NCBI GenBank assembly: GCA_010671965.1
Contig: JAAHIC010000035.1
Location: 1-14,542 of the forward strand
Length of the DNA: 14,542 bases
Source: Leptolyngbya sp. SIO4C5
GTDB lineage: Bacteria > Cyanobacteriota > Cyanobacteriia > Phormidesmidales > Phormidesmidaceae
Direction: 5' to 3'
Part shown: positions 1 through 7,433 of the stretch, piece by piece
How the letters are laid out: each line of letters starts with the position of its first letter
Position numbering within the stretch: position 1 is the first letter of the stretch
Notes under the pieces: generated by a model
Databases searched by the model: none
Seen by the model: the letters and a program-made list of their open reading frames with translations, nothing else
Told to the model about the DNA's origin: nothing
Made by a program: the position numbers and the translations under genes

Positions 1-16
1 TCTGTGGCAAAACACC

Positions 17-904
17 TCAATTATTTATTTGCCACAGGAGCTGATGCAGCAGTTCCCCCGTCACAGCCATAAATTTAGTGGTCAACACCACAAACAGCAA
101 AAAACCCGACTGCTGCAGCGCGTCCTTAATCATGCGCCCAGAACTGCCCAAGTTCCAGCGGGAAAAGAGATGCCACTGCTGGGCCTGCTGCCTGAGATGA
201 ATTGTACTTACTGCGGCTGATTGAACTGCAAGCGCACTGACGGGCAGCAGTTCTGCCGCTTTGCTCTCTAAGCCCTGGCTGCAGGCAAAGATAATGGGAA
301 TATCCTGCAGGTGACGCTGCAGCTTGCGGGCAGCCTTGAGCGCCGTCATCACCGAGCGTTTTTCAAATACCAAATACTGAGAGCGATCGCGCAGCACAAT
401 TTTGCCGCGCCAGGTATGGGTTAGCGCCTCCTTAAACGCGCCGCCGCGTACCTCAACCCGCTCAATCAAAATGTAATTCGCCTGCGATCGCCGGAAAGAC
501 TCTTGGTATAAAAGCTGATTCTGATTGCGAACGGCTATCTCTAGGTCATCCTCATCGGCTTTCACAGCTACCTGCTGGTAGGATTGCCCCGCAAAATACT
601 GTTGTTTGGCAAAGCCGACATCAAACCACCAAAGCAGACCAAAGAGGACAAAAATCCAGTGGTCGTAGTCCCGCGCATAGTAAGACAGCAGCGACAAAAC
701 GCCGAAAATCAGCAAAAGCAGCAGACTTGTAGCCGTATCGGTATAGCTGCGGCGCTTAGTTAGCTCGTCCCACATGATGCCTAGCAGCAGGCTGTAAGCA
801 AGCTGAAATAGCTGTTTAACCTGCACCAGAGGCCAAATTAGGTTGGCATAGGGCTGACGGTTGAGGCGATAAAGCCGCCCCTGCAAAATAGGCTTCACAG
901 GCAT
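17..904 (-). CDS. Unrecognised membrane protein, 295 aa, with a soluble domain between membrane segments
   Basis: I do not recognise this protein. Two adjacent hydrophobic segments are visible at about residues 60-76 (SLLLLLIFGVLSLLSYY) and 82-97 (WIFVLFGLLWWFDVGF), separated by a short charged turn (ARDYDH). A soluble stretch of about 160 residues follows, rich in alternating hydrophobic and polar residues, which looks like beta strands and then an amphipathic helix around residues 185-200. A third hydrophobic segment lies near the C-terminus (about 267-288). The order 'two membrane helices, then a beta-rich domain with a terminal helix' recalls bacterial PH-domain membrane proteins, but that is inference from pattern only. 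The start is the ATG at 902-904 and the stop is TGA at 17-19. It lies 55 bases downstream of the RibK-like gene on the same strand and may share its transcript. It is probably cyanobacteria-specific. Real gene likely, function unknown. Confidence 0.7.
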   Translation of the reverse strand: MPVKPILQGRLYRLNRQPYANLIWPLVQVKQLFQLAYSLLLGIMWDELTKRRSYTDTATSLLLLLIFGVLSLLSYYARDYDHWIFVLFGLLWWFDVGFAKQQYFAGQSYQQVAVKADEDDLEIAVRNQNQLLYQESFRRSQANYILIERVEVRGGAFKEALTHTWRGKIVLRDRSQYLVFEKRSVMTALKAARKLQRHLQDIPIIFACSQGLESKAAELLPVSALAVQSAAVSTIHLRQQAQQWHLFSRWNLGSSGRMIKDALQQSGFLLFVVLTTKFMAVTGELLHQLLWQINN

Positions 905-959
905 GGGCTAGCACTAGTAACTATCCTTAATTTGCCCAGTCGTAAACGATCGCCTGACG

Positions 960-1442
960 CTAATCCCCAGAACTCAGAGCATCAGACCGAGTTAGCTCAA
1001 CTTGCTCAGCCGCGAAGCGAATTTGTACCTGACGACCATAGGTAATCCCCAGAATCTGCGGCGCTAAAACCTCCACCAGAGTATCAGATTGAAAATGCCG
1101 CACCTTGGTTTCAGGATGGGGATAGTAGACCAGACCGCTGTAAGTTTTTCCCTGAAAAACAAGCTGACAGTCGCAGAAAGAAAAGGTCTCCGGCGGGCAG
1201 AGGTCAGTCCAATGAAGGTGGGGAAACTGGTAGGCCGGAGACTTGAGGGCAAAGTGATAGGGAGCGATCGCCAAGTTGAGCGTTGCCGGATAGTAACCGC
1301 TCAAATCCAGTCCTCGCGCTTGAAAAGCAGGAGTTTGCATAGCAATAGTGCCCTGGGGATAGGGACTGTCGCTGGCCGTGCCGGAAGCAGCCCGGTGTCC
1401 GGCGGTGACGACAGCTTCAATCTGTAGCCAATCAGTGCTCAT
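960..1442 (-). CDS. Small protein resembling archaeal CTP-dependent riboflavin kinase (RibK/DUF120-like fold), 160 aa
   Basis: No function is established. Three blocks match the cradle-loop barrel layout of archaeal RibK (the Methanocaldococcus MJ0056 family) in order. An N-terminal strand has a small-residue loop (about 9-30, AVVTAGHRAASGTA). Next comes GYYPATLNLAI (49-59), corresponding to the family's G(F)xPYxGTLNLKL. The C-terminal block LVEVLAPQILGITYGRQVQI (122-141) corresponds to the archaeal (I)EIIAP..L....L.DGD.(V)xI. T54 and N56 sit where RibK uses Thr and Asn of TLN to hold Mg-CTP. The length fits a stand-alone RibK domain of about 130-160 residues. Cyanobacteria normally make FMN with the unrelated ATP-dependent bifunctional RibF, so this may be a kinase variant or a non-kinase relative. 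No clear ribosome binding site precedes the ATG at 1440-1442. The gene is divergent from the glycogen debranching gene. The homology is my reading of motifs, not an alignment score. Confidence 0.72.
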   Translation of the reverse strand: MSTDWLQIEAVVTAGHRAASGTASDSPYPQGTIAMQTPAFQARGLDLSGYYPATLNLAIAPYHFALKSPAYQFPHLHWTDLCPPETFSFCDCQLVFQGKTYSGLVYYPHPETKVRHFQSDTLVEVLAPQILGITYGRQVQIRFAAEQVELTRSDALSSGD

Positions 1443-1538
1443 AGAATGAGGGGCAAAACATCCGGAAAATGACTGAACCCACTTGAATCAAAACCTGTCA
1501 GCAAATTCAGTCCCCCTTATTTTCTCAGAAATCTACCT
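1443..1538. promoter_or_regulatory. Divergent intergenic region with a spaced inverted repeat
   Basis: This 96-base gap separates the minus-strand RibK-like gene from the plus-strand small ORF and debranching gene, so promoters for both directions should lie here. A perfect 7-base inverted repeat, GACTGAA (1471-1477) and TTCAGTC (1506-1512), flanks 28 bases. It could be a protein-binding site or chance. No confident -35/-10 pair was found. Confidence 0.3.
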
Positions 1539-1658
1539 ATGGCTTACTCTACTCAGAGCATCCGCAGTCGTCGCCGCAATCGGGTTCGCAGCAAGACAGC
1601 CTACCGTCCCCCCAATAATGGTAAGCCCGGACGCCTAGATTCTGGCGGCGGTCGTTAG
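1539..1658 (+). CDS. Possible 39-residue arginine-rich peptide
   Basis: An ATG at 1539 opens a 40-codon frame ending TAG at 1656-1658, ten bases before the debranching enzyme start. The peptide begins MAYSTQSIRSRRRNRVRSKT and ends in a proline, glycine and arginine-rich tail (PPNNGKPGRLDSGGGR). It has ten arginines and two lysines against a single aspartate, so it is strongly basic like small ribosome- or nucleic-acid-associated proteins. I do not recognise a family. No hydrophobic segment is present, and no good Shine-Dalgarno sequence precedes the ATG. The tight placement before the next gene would suit translational coupling or a leader peptide. An unused short frame is the main alternative, because any 120-base frame can be open by chance. 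Confidence 0.4.
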   Translation: MAYSTQSIRSRRRNRVRSKTAYRPPNNGKPGRLDSGGGR

Positions 1659-1668
1659 AATATGGGCT

Positions 1669-3663
1669 ATGACGATTGAATTAGGTCGGGAAACGTGCCG
1701 TCACTTAGCGATCGCGGCTCAGCGCGAGTGGCTAGTCACCAACGGCATTGGTGGCTATGCAGCCGGTACAGTGGCAGGACTCCTGACCCGGCGATACCAC
1801 GGACTTTTGGTCGCGGCCCTCAATCCCCCTTTGGGCCGAACCTTATTAGTTGCCAAGGCTGACGAAACAGCTCTTTACCAGGGCCAGATTTACCCCCTGT
1901 CCGTCAATGGCTGGGCCGATGGTAGCTGCAATCCACGCGGCGATCGCCAGATTGAAAGCTTTCACCTCGACGGTACCCTGCCGGTCTGGAACTTTGCCTG
2001 CGGTGACGCGCTGCTGCAAAAGCAAGTCTGGATGCCCCAGGGAAGCAATACAACCTACATTCGCTATACCCTGCGCCGCGCCTCCCAGCCCCTGACCCTA
2101 TCGCTCAAAGTCTTCGTCAACTACCGCGACTACCACAGCGATACTCAGGCTCAGGACTGGCATATGGCGATCGCTCCGGTAGCCCACGGCCTGAAGGTGC
2201 AGGCATTTCCCAAAGCTACGCCGTTTTATTTACTCAGCGACAAGGCCGACCTCCAGCCTGTCCACCAGTGGCACTATGGCTTTGATTTAGCCCTAGAGCG
2301 CTACCGTGGGCTACGCGACCAAGAGGATCATCTGCAGGCGGCAACGGCTGAAACCGTCCTGCAGCCCAACGACTCTGTCACCCTGATTGTCAGCACTGAG
2401 GCCGAGGCTGACCGCAACGCCCAAGCCGTCCTAGACCAGCGCCGCACCTATGAGCAGAGTCTGCGCGATCGCTGGCAGGCCAGCTCTGCCAAAGCGGCTC
2501 GGGCTCCCGCCTGGATCAACCAGCTCGTATTGGCTGCCGAGCAGTTCCTTGTCGATCGGGCCATAGGTCGCCCTGGTGAAGGCAAAAGCCTGATTGCTGG
2601 CTATCCCTGGTTTGGTGACTGGGGCCGCGATACGATGATTAGCCTGCCGGGGCTGACTTTGGCGACCGGACGCGCAGAGGTCGCAGCGGCAATTTTACGC
2701 ACGTTTGCCCGCTACGTGGATCAGGGCATGTTACCCAATCGCTTTCCCGATGTGGGAGAAACGCCCGAATACAACACGGTAGATGCTACGCTCTGGTACT
2801 TTGAAGCGGTGCGGCTCTATTACGAAGCAACAGCCGATGAGCAGTTGTTAGCAGCTCTATTTCCCGTACTAGCGGACATCATAGACTGGCACCGTCGCGG
2901 TACCCGCTATGGCATTCACCTAGATACTGACGGTCTGCTTTACGCCGGAGAAGACGACGTTCAGCTCACTTGGATGGACGCCAAGGTAGACGACTGGGTA
3001 GTCACACCCCGTATGGGCAAGCCGGTTGAAATCAACGCTCTCTGGTACAGCGCTCTGCAAACGATGGTGCAGTTTGCCCGCCAGTTAGGTAAGCCCGGCC
3101 AAGACTACGAGGCGATCGCCCAGCGCACCCAAACCCAGTTCAGCCGTTTCTGGAATGCTAAGGCGGGCTACTGCTACGACCTGATTGACAGCCCTGCCGG
3201 AGCCGATGCCAGCCTGCGCCCCAATCAAATTTTTGCGGTTTCGCTGCCGCTGGCGGCGGGACGCGGTGCGCTGCCCCTGCTAACAGCCGCTCAGCAAAAG
3301 CAGGTCGTCGATTACTGCGGGCGCAGTCTGCTGACTTCCTACGGTCTGCGATCGCTAGCCCCTAGCCACCCTGACTATCAGGGGCACTACGGCGGCGATC
3401 GCTGGCAGCGAGATGGAGCTTATCACCAGGGAACCGTTTGGGGCTGGCTGCTCGGCCCGTTTGCGCTGGCCCACTATCAGGTCTATGGCGATCGCCAGCA
3501 GGCCCTGACTTTCCTTGCTCCCATCGCGCATCACATCTACGATCACGGCATCGGCAACATCAGCGAAATTTTTGACGGCGATGCTCCTTTTGCTCCGCGC
3601 GGCTGTCCGGCTCAAGCCTGGAGCGTAGCTGAAGTGCTGCGGGCTTGGCTAGCGCTCATCTAG
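1669..3663 (+). CDS. Glycogen debranching enzyme (amylo-alpha-1,6-glucosidase type, GDE_N/GDE_C)
   Basis: The predicted cytosolic enzyme hydrolyses alpha-1,6 branch-point glucose in glycogen, feeding dark catabolism of the stored polysaccharide. The N-terminal beta-rich GDE_N-type domain (about 1-270) opens with REWLVTNGIGGYAAGTVAG and LLTRRYHGLLVAAL (19-51), a hallmark of archaeal/bacterial GDEs. The C-terminal (alpha/alpha)6-barrel GDE_C domain (about 285-664) carries GYPWFGDWGRDT (311-322), NTVDATLWYFEA, an LTWMDAKVDDW block, GGDRWQRDGAYHQGTVWGW (575-593) and a final GNISEIFDGDAPFAPRGC segment. Acidic residues in these blocks (for example D317, D321, D577, D582) are candidate catalytic or substrate-binding residues. 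The length of 664 is normal for this group, and the domains are intact. It is distinct from GlgX-type GH13 debranching enzymes. The start at 1669 gives the N-terminus usual for the family. An upstream ATG at 1662 is out of frame and stops after five codons. Confidence 0.93.
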   Translation: MTIELGRETCRHLAIAAQREWLVTNGIGGYAAGTVAGLLTRRYHGLLVAALNPPLGRTLLVAKADETALYQGQIYPLSVNGWADGSCNPRGDRQIESFHLDGTLPVWNFACGDALLQKQVWMPQGSNTTYIRYTLRRASQPLTLSLKVFVNYRDYHSDTQAQDWHMAIAPVAHGLKVQAFPKATPFYLLSDKADLQPVHQWHYGFDLALERYRGLRDQEDHLQAATAETVLQPNDSVTLIVSTEAEADRNAQAVLDQRRTYEQSLRDRWQASSAKAARAPAWINQLVLAAEQFLVDRAIGRPGEGKSLIAGYPWFGDWGRDTMISLPGLTLATGRAEVAAAILRTFARYVDQGMLPNRFPDVGETPEYNTVDATLWYFEAVRLYYEATADEQLLAALFPVLADIIDWHRRGTRYGIHLDTDGLLYAGEDDVQLTWMDAKVDDWVVTPRMGKPVEINALWYSALQTMVQFARQLGKPGQDYEAIAQRTQTQFSRFWNAKAGYCYDLIDSPAGADASLRPNQIFAVSLPLAAGRGALPLLTAAQQKQVVDYCGRSLLTSYGLRSLAPSHPDYQGHYGGDRWQRDGAYHQGTVWGWLLGPFALAHYQVYGDRQQALTFLAPIAHHIYDHGIGNISEIFDGDAPFAPRGCPAQAWSVAEVLRAWLALI

Positions 3664-3676
3664 CTCTAGTAGAGCT
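3662..3676. repeat. Perfect 15-base palindrome at the end of the debranching gene
   Basis: AGCTCTA and TAGAGCT flank a single G and overlap the TAG stop codon of the debranching enzyme. As RNA it would form a 6-bp stem with a three-base loop. No T-run follows on either strand, so it is a weak candidate for an intrinsic terminator. It may instead protect the transcript's 3' end or be chance. Confidence 0.35.
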
Positions 3677-3792
3677 GCGAGTTACGCTTTGCTTTAGGCT
3701 AGAGACGAAGGTTTCTAGGTTGACGAACCGTTTACCTGGTACAGATAGTTCTAATCAACTCAGGGCAGAGTAGAACCAGTGCAATAGTGCCA

Positions 3793-3798
3793 AAGGAG
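3793..3798 (+). promoter_or_regulatory. Shine-Dalgarno AAGGAG that sets a GTG start
   Basis: AAGGAG lies ten bases before the GTG at 3809-3811. It is the clearest ribosome binding site in the window and supports GTG as the start of the ABC permease gene. Confidence 0.75.
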
Positions 3799-3808
3799 TT
3801 ACGCCAGC

Positions 3809-4678
3809 GTGAAACTGGAGTCGTCTAAATCTGAGCAAATTGAAAAGCCGCGATCGCTTATTGTCCCCCCACCCCAGCCATCTTGGCTCAAGAAAACTTT
3901 TTCAGCCGAGGTGATTGCGCCCCTGATTGTAGGCTTTTGCGTGCTGCTGGGCTGGGAAATTTTGGTACGGCTGCTGCAGATTCCGCCCTACCTGCTACCG
4001 GGGCCGCTGCTGGTGCTGCAAACTCTGTTTCAGGAATGGCCCGATCTGTTTCCCTCGCTGCTGGTGACGGTGCAAATTACGCTGATGGCCTTTGCCGCCG
4101 CAGTGGTGTCAGGACTGGGAATGGCAGTTTTATTTACCCAGAGCAAATGGATTGAGCGCAGCCTGTTTCCCTATGCGGTGATTCTACAGACGACGCCAAT
4201 CGTGGCGATCGCCCCCATCATTATCATCTGGTTTAAGAACAATACATTTGCAGCGTTGGTGGTCTGCGCCTGGATCGTAGCCTTTTTCCCAATTGTGTCC
4301 AATACCACCTTGGGTCTGAACAGCGCCGATCACGCCCTGCAAAACCTGTTTCAATTGTATGGAGCCAATCGCTGGCAAACCCTACGGTACCTGCGCCTGC
4401 CTAGCGCTATGCCCTATTTTCTGGGGGGCTTGCGCATTAGCGGCGGGCTAGCGCTCATTGGCGCTGTCGTGGCTGAGTTTGTGGCGGGGACGGGCGGTGC
4501 CCGCTCGGGGATTGCCTATCAAATTCTGATGTCAAGCTATAACCTGCAGATCCCACGGATGTTTGCGGCCCTGCTAATGACAACGGTGCTGGGTGTCCTG
4601 ATTTTCGTGGGCCTAACGCTGCTTTCTGATACTTTACTGAGCCATTGGCATGAAAGCGCCATCAAGCGGGAAAACTAG
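3809..4678 (+). CDS. ABC transporter permease, NitT/TauT (SsuC/TauC/ThiX-like) family
   Basis: This is an inner-membrane permease subunit of an importer. After a hydrophilic, proline-containing N-terminal tail (1-30) there are about six hydrophobic segments: near 36-56, 84-109, 120-141, 146-167, 203-224 and 253-275. The cytoplasmic EAA-type coupling loop that contacts the ATPase is clear at about 183-202 (LYGANRWQTLRYLRLPSAMP), matching the family's GA......R.V.LP pattern. The length of 289 is usual. The substrate cannot be told from the permease: relatives carry nitrate, taurine/sulfonates, bicarbonate, riboflavin or the thiamine precursor HMP. The partner ATPase and solute-binding protein are absent from the neighbourhood, so it is an orphan subunit here. 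The GTG start is supported by a good Shine-Dalgarno. No TPP or FMN riboswitch consensus was seen in the 145-base upstream gap. Confidence 0.9.
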   Translation: MKLESSKSEQIEKPRSLIVPPPQPSWLKKTFSAEVIAPLIVGFCVLLGWEILVRLLQIPPYLLPGPLLVLQTLFQEWPDLFPSLLVTVQITLMAFAAAVVSGLGMAVLFTQSKWIERSLFPYAVILQTTPIVAIAPIIIIWFKNNTFAALVVCAWIVAFFPIVSNTTLGLNSADHALQNLFQLYGANRWQTLRYLRLPSAMPYFLGGLRISGGLALIGAVVAEFVAGTGGARSGIAYQILMSSYNLQIPRMFAALLMTTVLGVLIFVGLTLLSDTLLSHWHESAIKREN

Positions 4679-4690
4679 GGCTGGGCAAAC

Positions 4691-4778
4691 TGGCTGATTC
4701 AGGTTCTCCGGTGAGGCAGCCATTCCTTACCTAAAATTTTGACCATCGGTGAAACTTAGGTAAAGATACGGCATCTTT
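4691..4778 (+). other. Cluster of potential RNA stem-loops between the permease and STAS-sugar transferase genes
   Basis: Three inverted repeats lie in 88 bases. TGGCTG (4691-4696) pairs with CAGCCA (4717-4722) and encloses a small CTC/GAG hairpin. TTACCTAA (4727-4734) pairs with TTAGGTAA (4756-4763). AAAGAT (4762-4767) pairs with ATCTTT (4773-4778). The second and third share bases 4762-4763, so they could not both form fully. This could be the 3' end of the permease transcript or a structured leader of the next gene. No known riboswitch family was recognised. Confidence 0.35.
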
Positions 4779-4905
4779 CAGGCAGACGAATCTGATTCAA
4801 TGCACTTTAGAAACAGCCCGTAAAATTACATAGACTATTTCTCAAGCGTTCTCTAAATCTCTGAACTATCCGGCTAAGCTGTCTTAATTTATCTTCAATA
4901 GGCCA

Positions 4906-5904
4906 ATGACTCATGTAACCAACCCAGCGGACTATCAGCTTGAAGTCCAGGGGTCAGCGTGCATTATCCGGCTGCCAATCTCCTTTACAGTACTCAAAGC
5001 AGCCGCTTTCAAAAAATGGTTTCAAACGCTGCATGAACAATACCCTCAGACCAACTGTATGGTTTTGGATCTGAGCGAAACGACTTTTATTGACAGCAGC
5101 GGTATCGGGGCGCTAGTGATTTGTCGGCGGCTGTGTCAAACCCGCAACAGCGAACTGATTTTACGGGATGTTTCGGCTCAGGTGATGATGGCCTTATCGG
5201 TCACGGATTTAAACCAAATCTTTACGATCGAAAATAGTGTCTCAGCTTCGCCTGCGACTGTCCCAGTCGCAGCCCACTGTCAGCTATTAGCGGCGCATCC
5301 CTCAGTGAATTCGCGGGCCAAGCGAATGATGGATATTGTCGGCGCTCTGGTCGGTCTAAGCATTACCAGCATTCTGTTTGTGCCAATTGCGATCGCCATC
5401 AAGCTGGACAGCAACGGCCCGGTTCTCTTCGGTCAGGTGCGCTGTTCCTGGATGGGTAAGCGGTTCCGCATTTGGAAATTTCGCTCAATGGTGACCGATG
5501 CCGAAGCCCTCAAACACCGAGTTCAAAATCAGGTAGAAGGGCCGCTGTTCAAAAACGAGAACGATCCGCGCGTCACTAAAGTCGGTCGCTTTCTGCGCAA
5601 AACCAGCCTGGATGAGCTACCGCAGTTTTGGAACGTGCTTAAGGGGGAGATGAGCCTGGTAGGTACTCGCCCCCCCACCCCGGATGAGATCGAGCATTAT
5701 GAAGTGCCCGAGTGGCAGCGGTTGGACGTGAAGCCGGGAATGACAGGGGAGTGGCAAGTTAACGGCAGATCAACGGTCAAAAAATTTGAGGATGTAATTC
5801 GTCTCGACCTGCGCTATCAGGAAAACTGGAGTCTGATGTACGACGTCAAGCTGATCCTCAAGACGGTTTTGGTGCTGTTTTCTAAAAAGGCAGGCGCGTC
5901 TTAA
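4906..5904 (+). CDS. STAS domain fused to a bacterial sugar transferase (undecaprenyl-phosphate sugar-1-phosphate transferase type)
   Basis: Residues 1-110 form a STAS (anti-sigma-factor antagonist) domain. Its signature [19 protein letters not shown] (53-71) includes DSSG, and S64 is the position phosphorylated in SpoIIAA/RsbV proteins. After a linker (111-135), residues 136-332 form a complete PGT domain of the WcaJ/ExoY type. It comprises [10 protein letters not shown] then a hydrophobic membrane-dipping helix broken at P160 (about 144-166), [22 protein letters not shown] (187-195), [20 protein letters not shown] with the catalytic Asp-Glu dyad at D236-E237, SLVGTRPP (250-257) and [14 protein letters not shown]. 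The expected reaction is transfer of a sugar-1-phosphate from a nucleotide sugar to undecaprenyl phosphate, the first step of exo- or capsular polysaccharide assembly. The STAS domain replaces the multi-helix N-terminus of long PGTs. No kinase, PP2C phosphatase or other polysaccharide gene lies nearby. The ribosome binding site is weak (AGG at 4900-4902). Confidence 0.92.
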   Translation: MTHVTNPADYQLEVQGSACIIRLPISFTVLKAAAFKKWFQTLHEQYPQTNCMVLDLSETTFIDSSGIGALVICRRLCQTRNSELILRDVSAQVMMALSVTDLNQIFTIENSVSASPATVPVAAHCQLLAAHPSVNSRAKRMMDIVGALVGLSITSILFVPIAIAIKLDSNGPVLFGQVRCSWMGKRFRIWKFRSMVTDAEALKHRVQNQVEGPLFKNENDPRVTKVGRFLRKTSLDELPQFWNVLKGEMSLVGTRPPTPDEIEHYEVPEWQRLDVKPGMTGEWQVNGRSTVKKFEDVIRLDLRYQENWSLMYDVKLILKTVLVLFSKKAGAS

Positions 5905-5965
5905 GGCTAGATTCTAATTAAAAACTCATTTTTGCCTCAGGGGTTTTCTGGTTAAATCTTGAATA

Positions 5966-5981
5966 CTCAGAGAAATCTGAG
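5966..5981 (+). other. Perfect 6-bp hairpin with GAAA tetraloop upstream of the symporter gene
   Basis: CTCAGA (5966-5971), loop GAAA, TCTGAG (5976-5981). The stem ends 11 bases before the GAGG ribosome binding site (5993-5996) of the symporter gene. A GNRA loop on a perfect stem in this place may stabilise or modulate the 5' leader. There is no T-run, so it is not a typical intrinsic terminator. Confidence 0.4.
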
Positions 5982-6002
5982 AAGACTGTAACGAGGCATT
6001 GC

Positions 6003-7433
6003 ATGTTCACCATTACCCTCACTTGGGCGCTGCTGGCCGGATACGGCTTTTTCATCTACCGCATTGTGCAGGCGACTACTCCCGACAAGGTTTCCGCTTC
6101 AGAATTTTTTCAAGGACAATCCCGGCAAGGACAGGCTCCGGGGCTATGGCTGTTAGTAGCCAGCGCTGCCATTTCCTGGATTTTTGCTAAGTCAATTGAC
6201 AACGCTGCTAGCCTGGGTAACGCCTTTGGTATTACGGGCGGCATCGGCTACGCCATCTACTATCTCAGCTTTGTTACAGCGGCGGTCGCGCTCTATTTTA
6301 TCCGGGTGCGGGGCGGGCACCAGTCAATTCCTGAATTCTTAGTCAGCAAATACGGCAAAATTTGTGCGCGGTTGTTCCTGCTAGCGATCGCCATTCGCTT
6401 GCTCAATGAGGTCTGGTCCAATACCAAAGTCTTCTCCCTCTATTTCGGCCCGGAGGGCAGTTTGGGCTATTGGATTGCGGCCCTTTTAGTCACCGCTTTC
6501 ACCGTCTACTACAGTCTGCTGGGGGGACTGCGCAGCAGCCTGCTCACAGACGGGGCGCAAATGCTGCTGGCGGCAGTACTGCTGGTAGTAATCTTAGTGG
6601 TGCTGGGGCCGGGGCTGGTAACTCAGGGCCTGCCCGTGGTGGAACCAGAGACGCGGTTAGCAGGTCTAACCTTCTGCGGGCTGGCCTTTGTCCAAATTTT
6701 TAGCTATCCCTTCCACGATCCGGTGATGACCGATCGGGCCTTCATCACTTCGCCTCGCGTTATGCTAAAGGGCTTTATTATCGCCGGGATTATCAGCGGT
6801 GGATTTATCTTTCTCTTCAGCTCAGTCGGTCTTTATGCCAGAGCTAACGGGATTGAGGGAAATGCAACCTTAGCAGTGCCTGCCCTGTTTGGCCTGCCAA
6901 TGCTGCTGGTGTTTAACGCCATCATGCTCACCAGTGCTGGCTCGACTTTGGATTCTACCTTTTCTAGCGTTGCCAAGCTAGGGGCGCGGGACTGGTCAAA
7001 CCGCAAAGACAAACCAACCGAAATGCAGGCCTATATTGGCCGCTGGTGGATTGTGGCGATCGCGCTGCTGGGCAATCTACCCCTGCTGAGTATTTATCTA
7101 GGCGATCGCGTCGGGCCTGCCATCATCTTGGCGACAACGATCAGCGGCACGATGGTCATGGGACTAGCGCCGATTTTTCTACTGTCCTTTATTCGTCAAG
7201 CCAGCAGCCTGAGCTTTCACCTGGCTTTTTGGCCCGGACTGATTTTTGGCGTATTGCGAGTGGTAGAAAACGCCTTTAGCACCCAAGTTTTTCCCACCTG
7301 GATGGCGATGGGGTCAGGCAAATATGCGGTGGATTTGGGGATCAACGTCTACGGCGTGCTGTTGTGTACCCTAGGCTATCTGCTAGGCGCGTTCTTGAAT
7401 CACTCATTAGCGAGCCGCGAAGCAAGGCGGTAA
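6003..7433 (+). CDS. Sodium:solute symporter (SSS/SSF) family protein
   Basis: This is a polytopic membrane carrier expected to couple Na+ entry to uptake of a small solute. Length 476 and roughly 12-13 hydrophobic segments fit the LeuT-fold SSS family. Recognisable family features are SKYGKICARLFLLAIAIRL after helix 3, the signature segment YYSLLGGLRSSLLTDGAQM (169-187) and the serine/threonine-rich helix LTSAGSTLDSTFSSVAKL (309-326), which corresponds to the helix that supplies Na2-site ligands in vSGLT. The substrate cannot be predicted: relatives carry sugars, proline, pantothenate, acetate, urea and others. A good ribosome binding site, GAGG at 5993-5996, lies six bases before the ATG. 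The C-terminus ends in a charged tail (ASREARR). The gene is 98 bases downstream of the STAS-sugar transferase gene on the same strand, and co-transcription is possible but unproven. Confidence 0.9.
   Translation: MFTITLTWALLAGYGFFIYRIVQATTPDKVSASEFFQGQSRQGQAPGLWLLVASAAISWIFAKSIDNAASLGNAFGITGGIGYAIYYLSFVTAAVALYFIRVRGGHQSIPEFLVSKYGKICARLFLLAIAIRLLNEVWSNTKVFSLYFGPEGSLGYWIAALLVTAFTVYYSLLGGLRSSLLTDGAQMLLAAVLLVVILVVLGPGLVTQGLPVVEPETRLAGLTFCGLAFVQIFSYPFHDPVMTDRAFITSPRVMLKGFIIAGIISGGFIFLFSSVGLYARANGIEGNATLAVPALFGLPMLLVFNAIMLTSAGSTLDSTFSSVAKLGARDWSNRKDKPTEMQAYIGRWWIVAIALLGNLPLLSIYLGDRVGPAIILATTISGTMVMGLAPIFLLSFIRQASSLSFHLAFWPGLIFGVLRVVENAFSTQVFPTWMAMGSGKYAVDLGINVYGVLLCTLGYLLGAFLNHSLASREARR

Noticed and set aside
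3664..3808. TPP or FMN riboswitch ahead of the ABC permease
   Set aside because: The region contains ACCTGG and GATAG that loosely resemble part of a THI box, but the CTGAGA and GCGTAGGGAA-like parts are missing, and no RFN motif is present.
4681..4722. c-di-GMP (GEMM) riboswitch suggested by GGGCAAAC
   Set aside because: Only that short string matches; the tetraloop-receptor layout and GCAAAGCCUCCGG-type block are absent.
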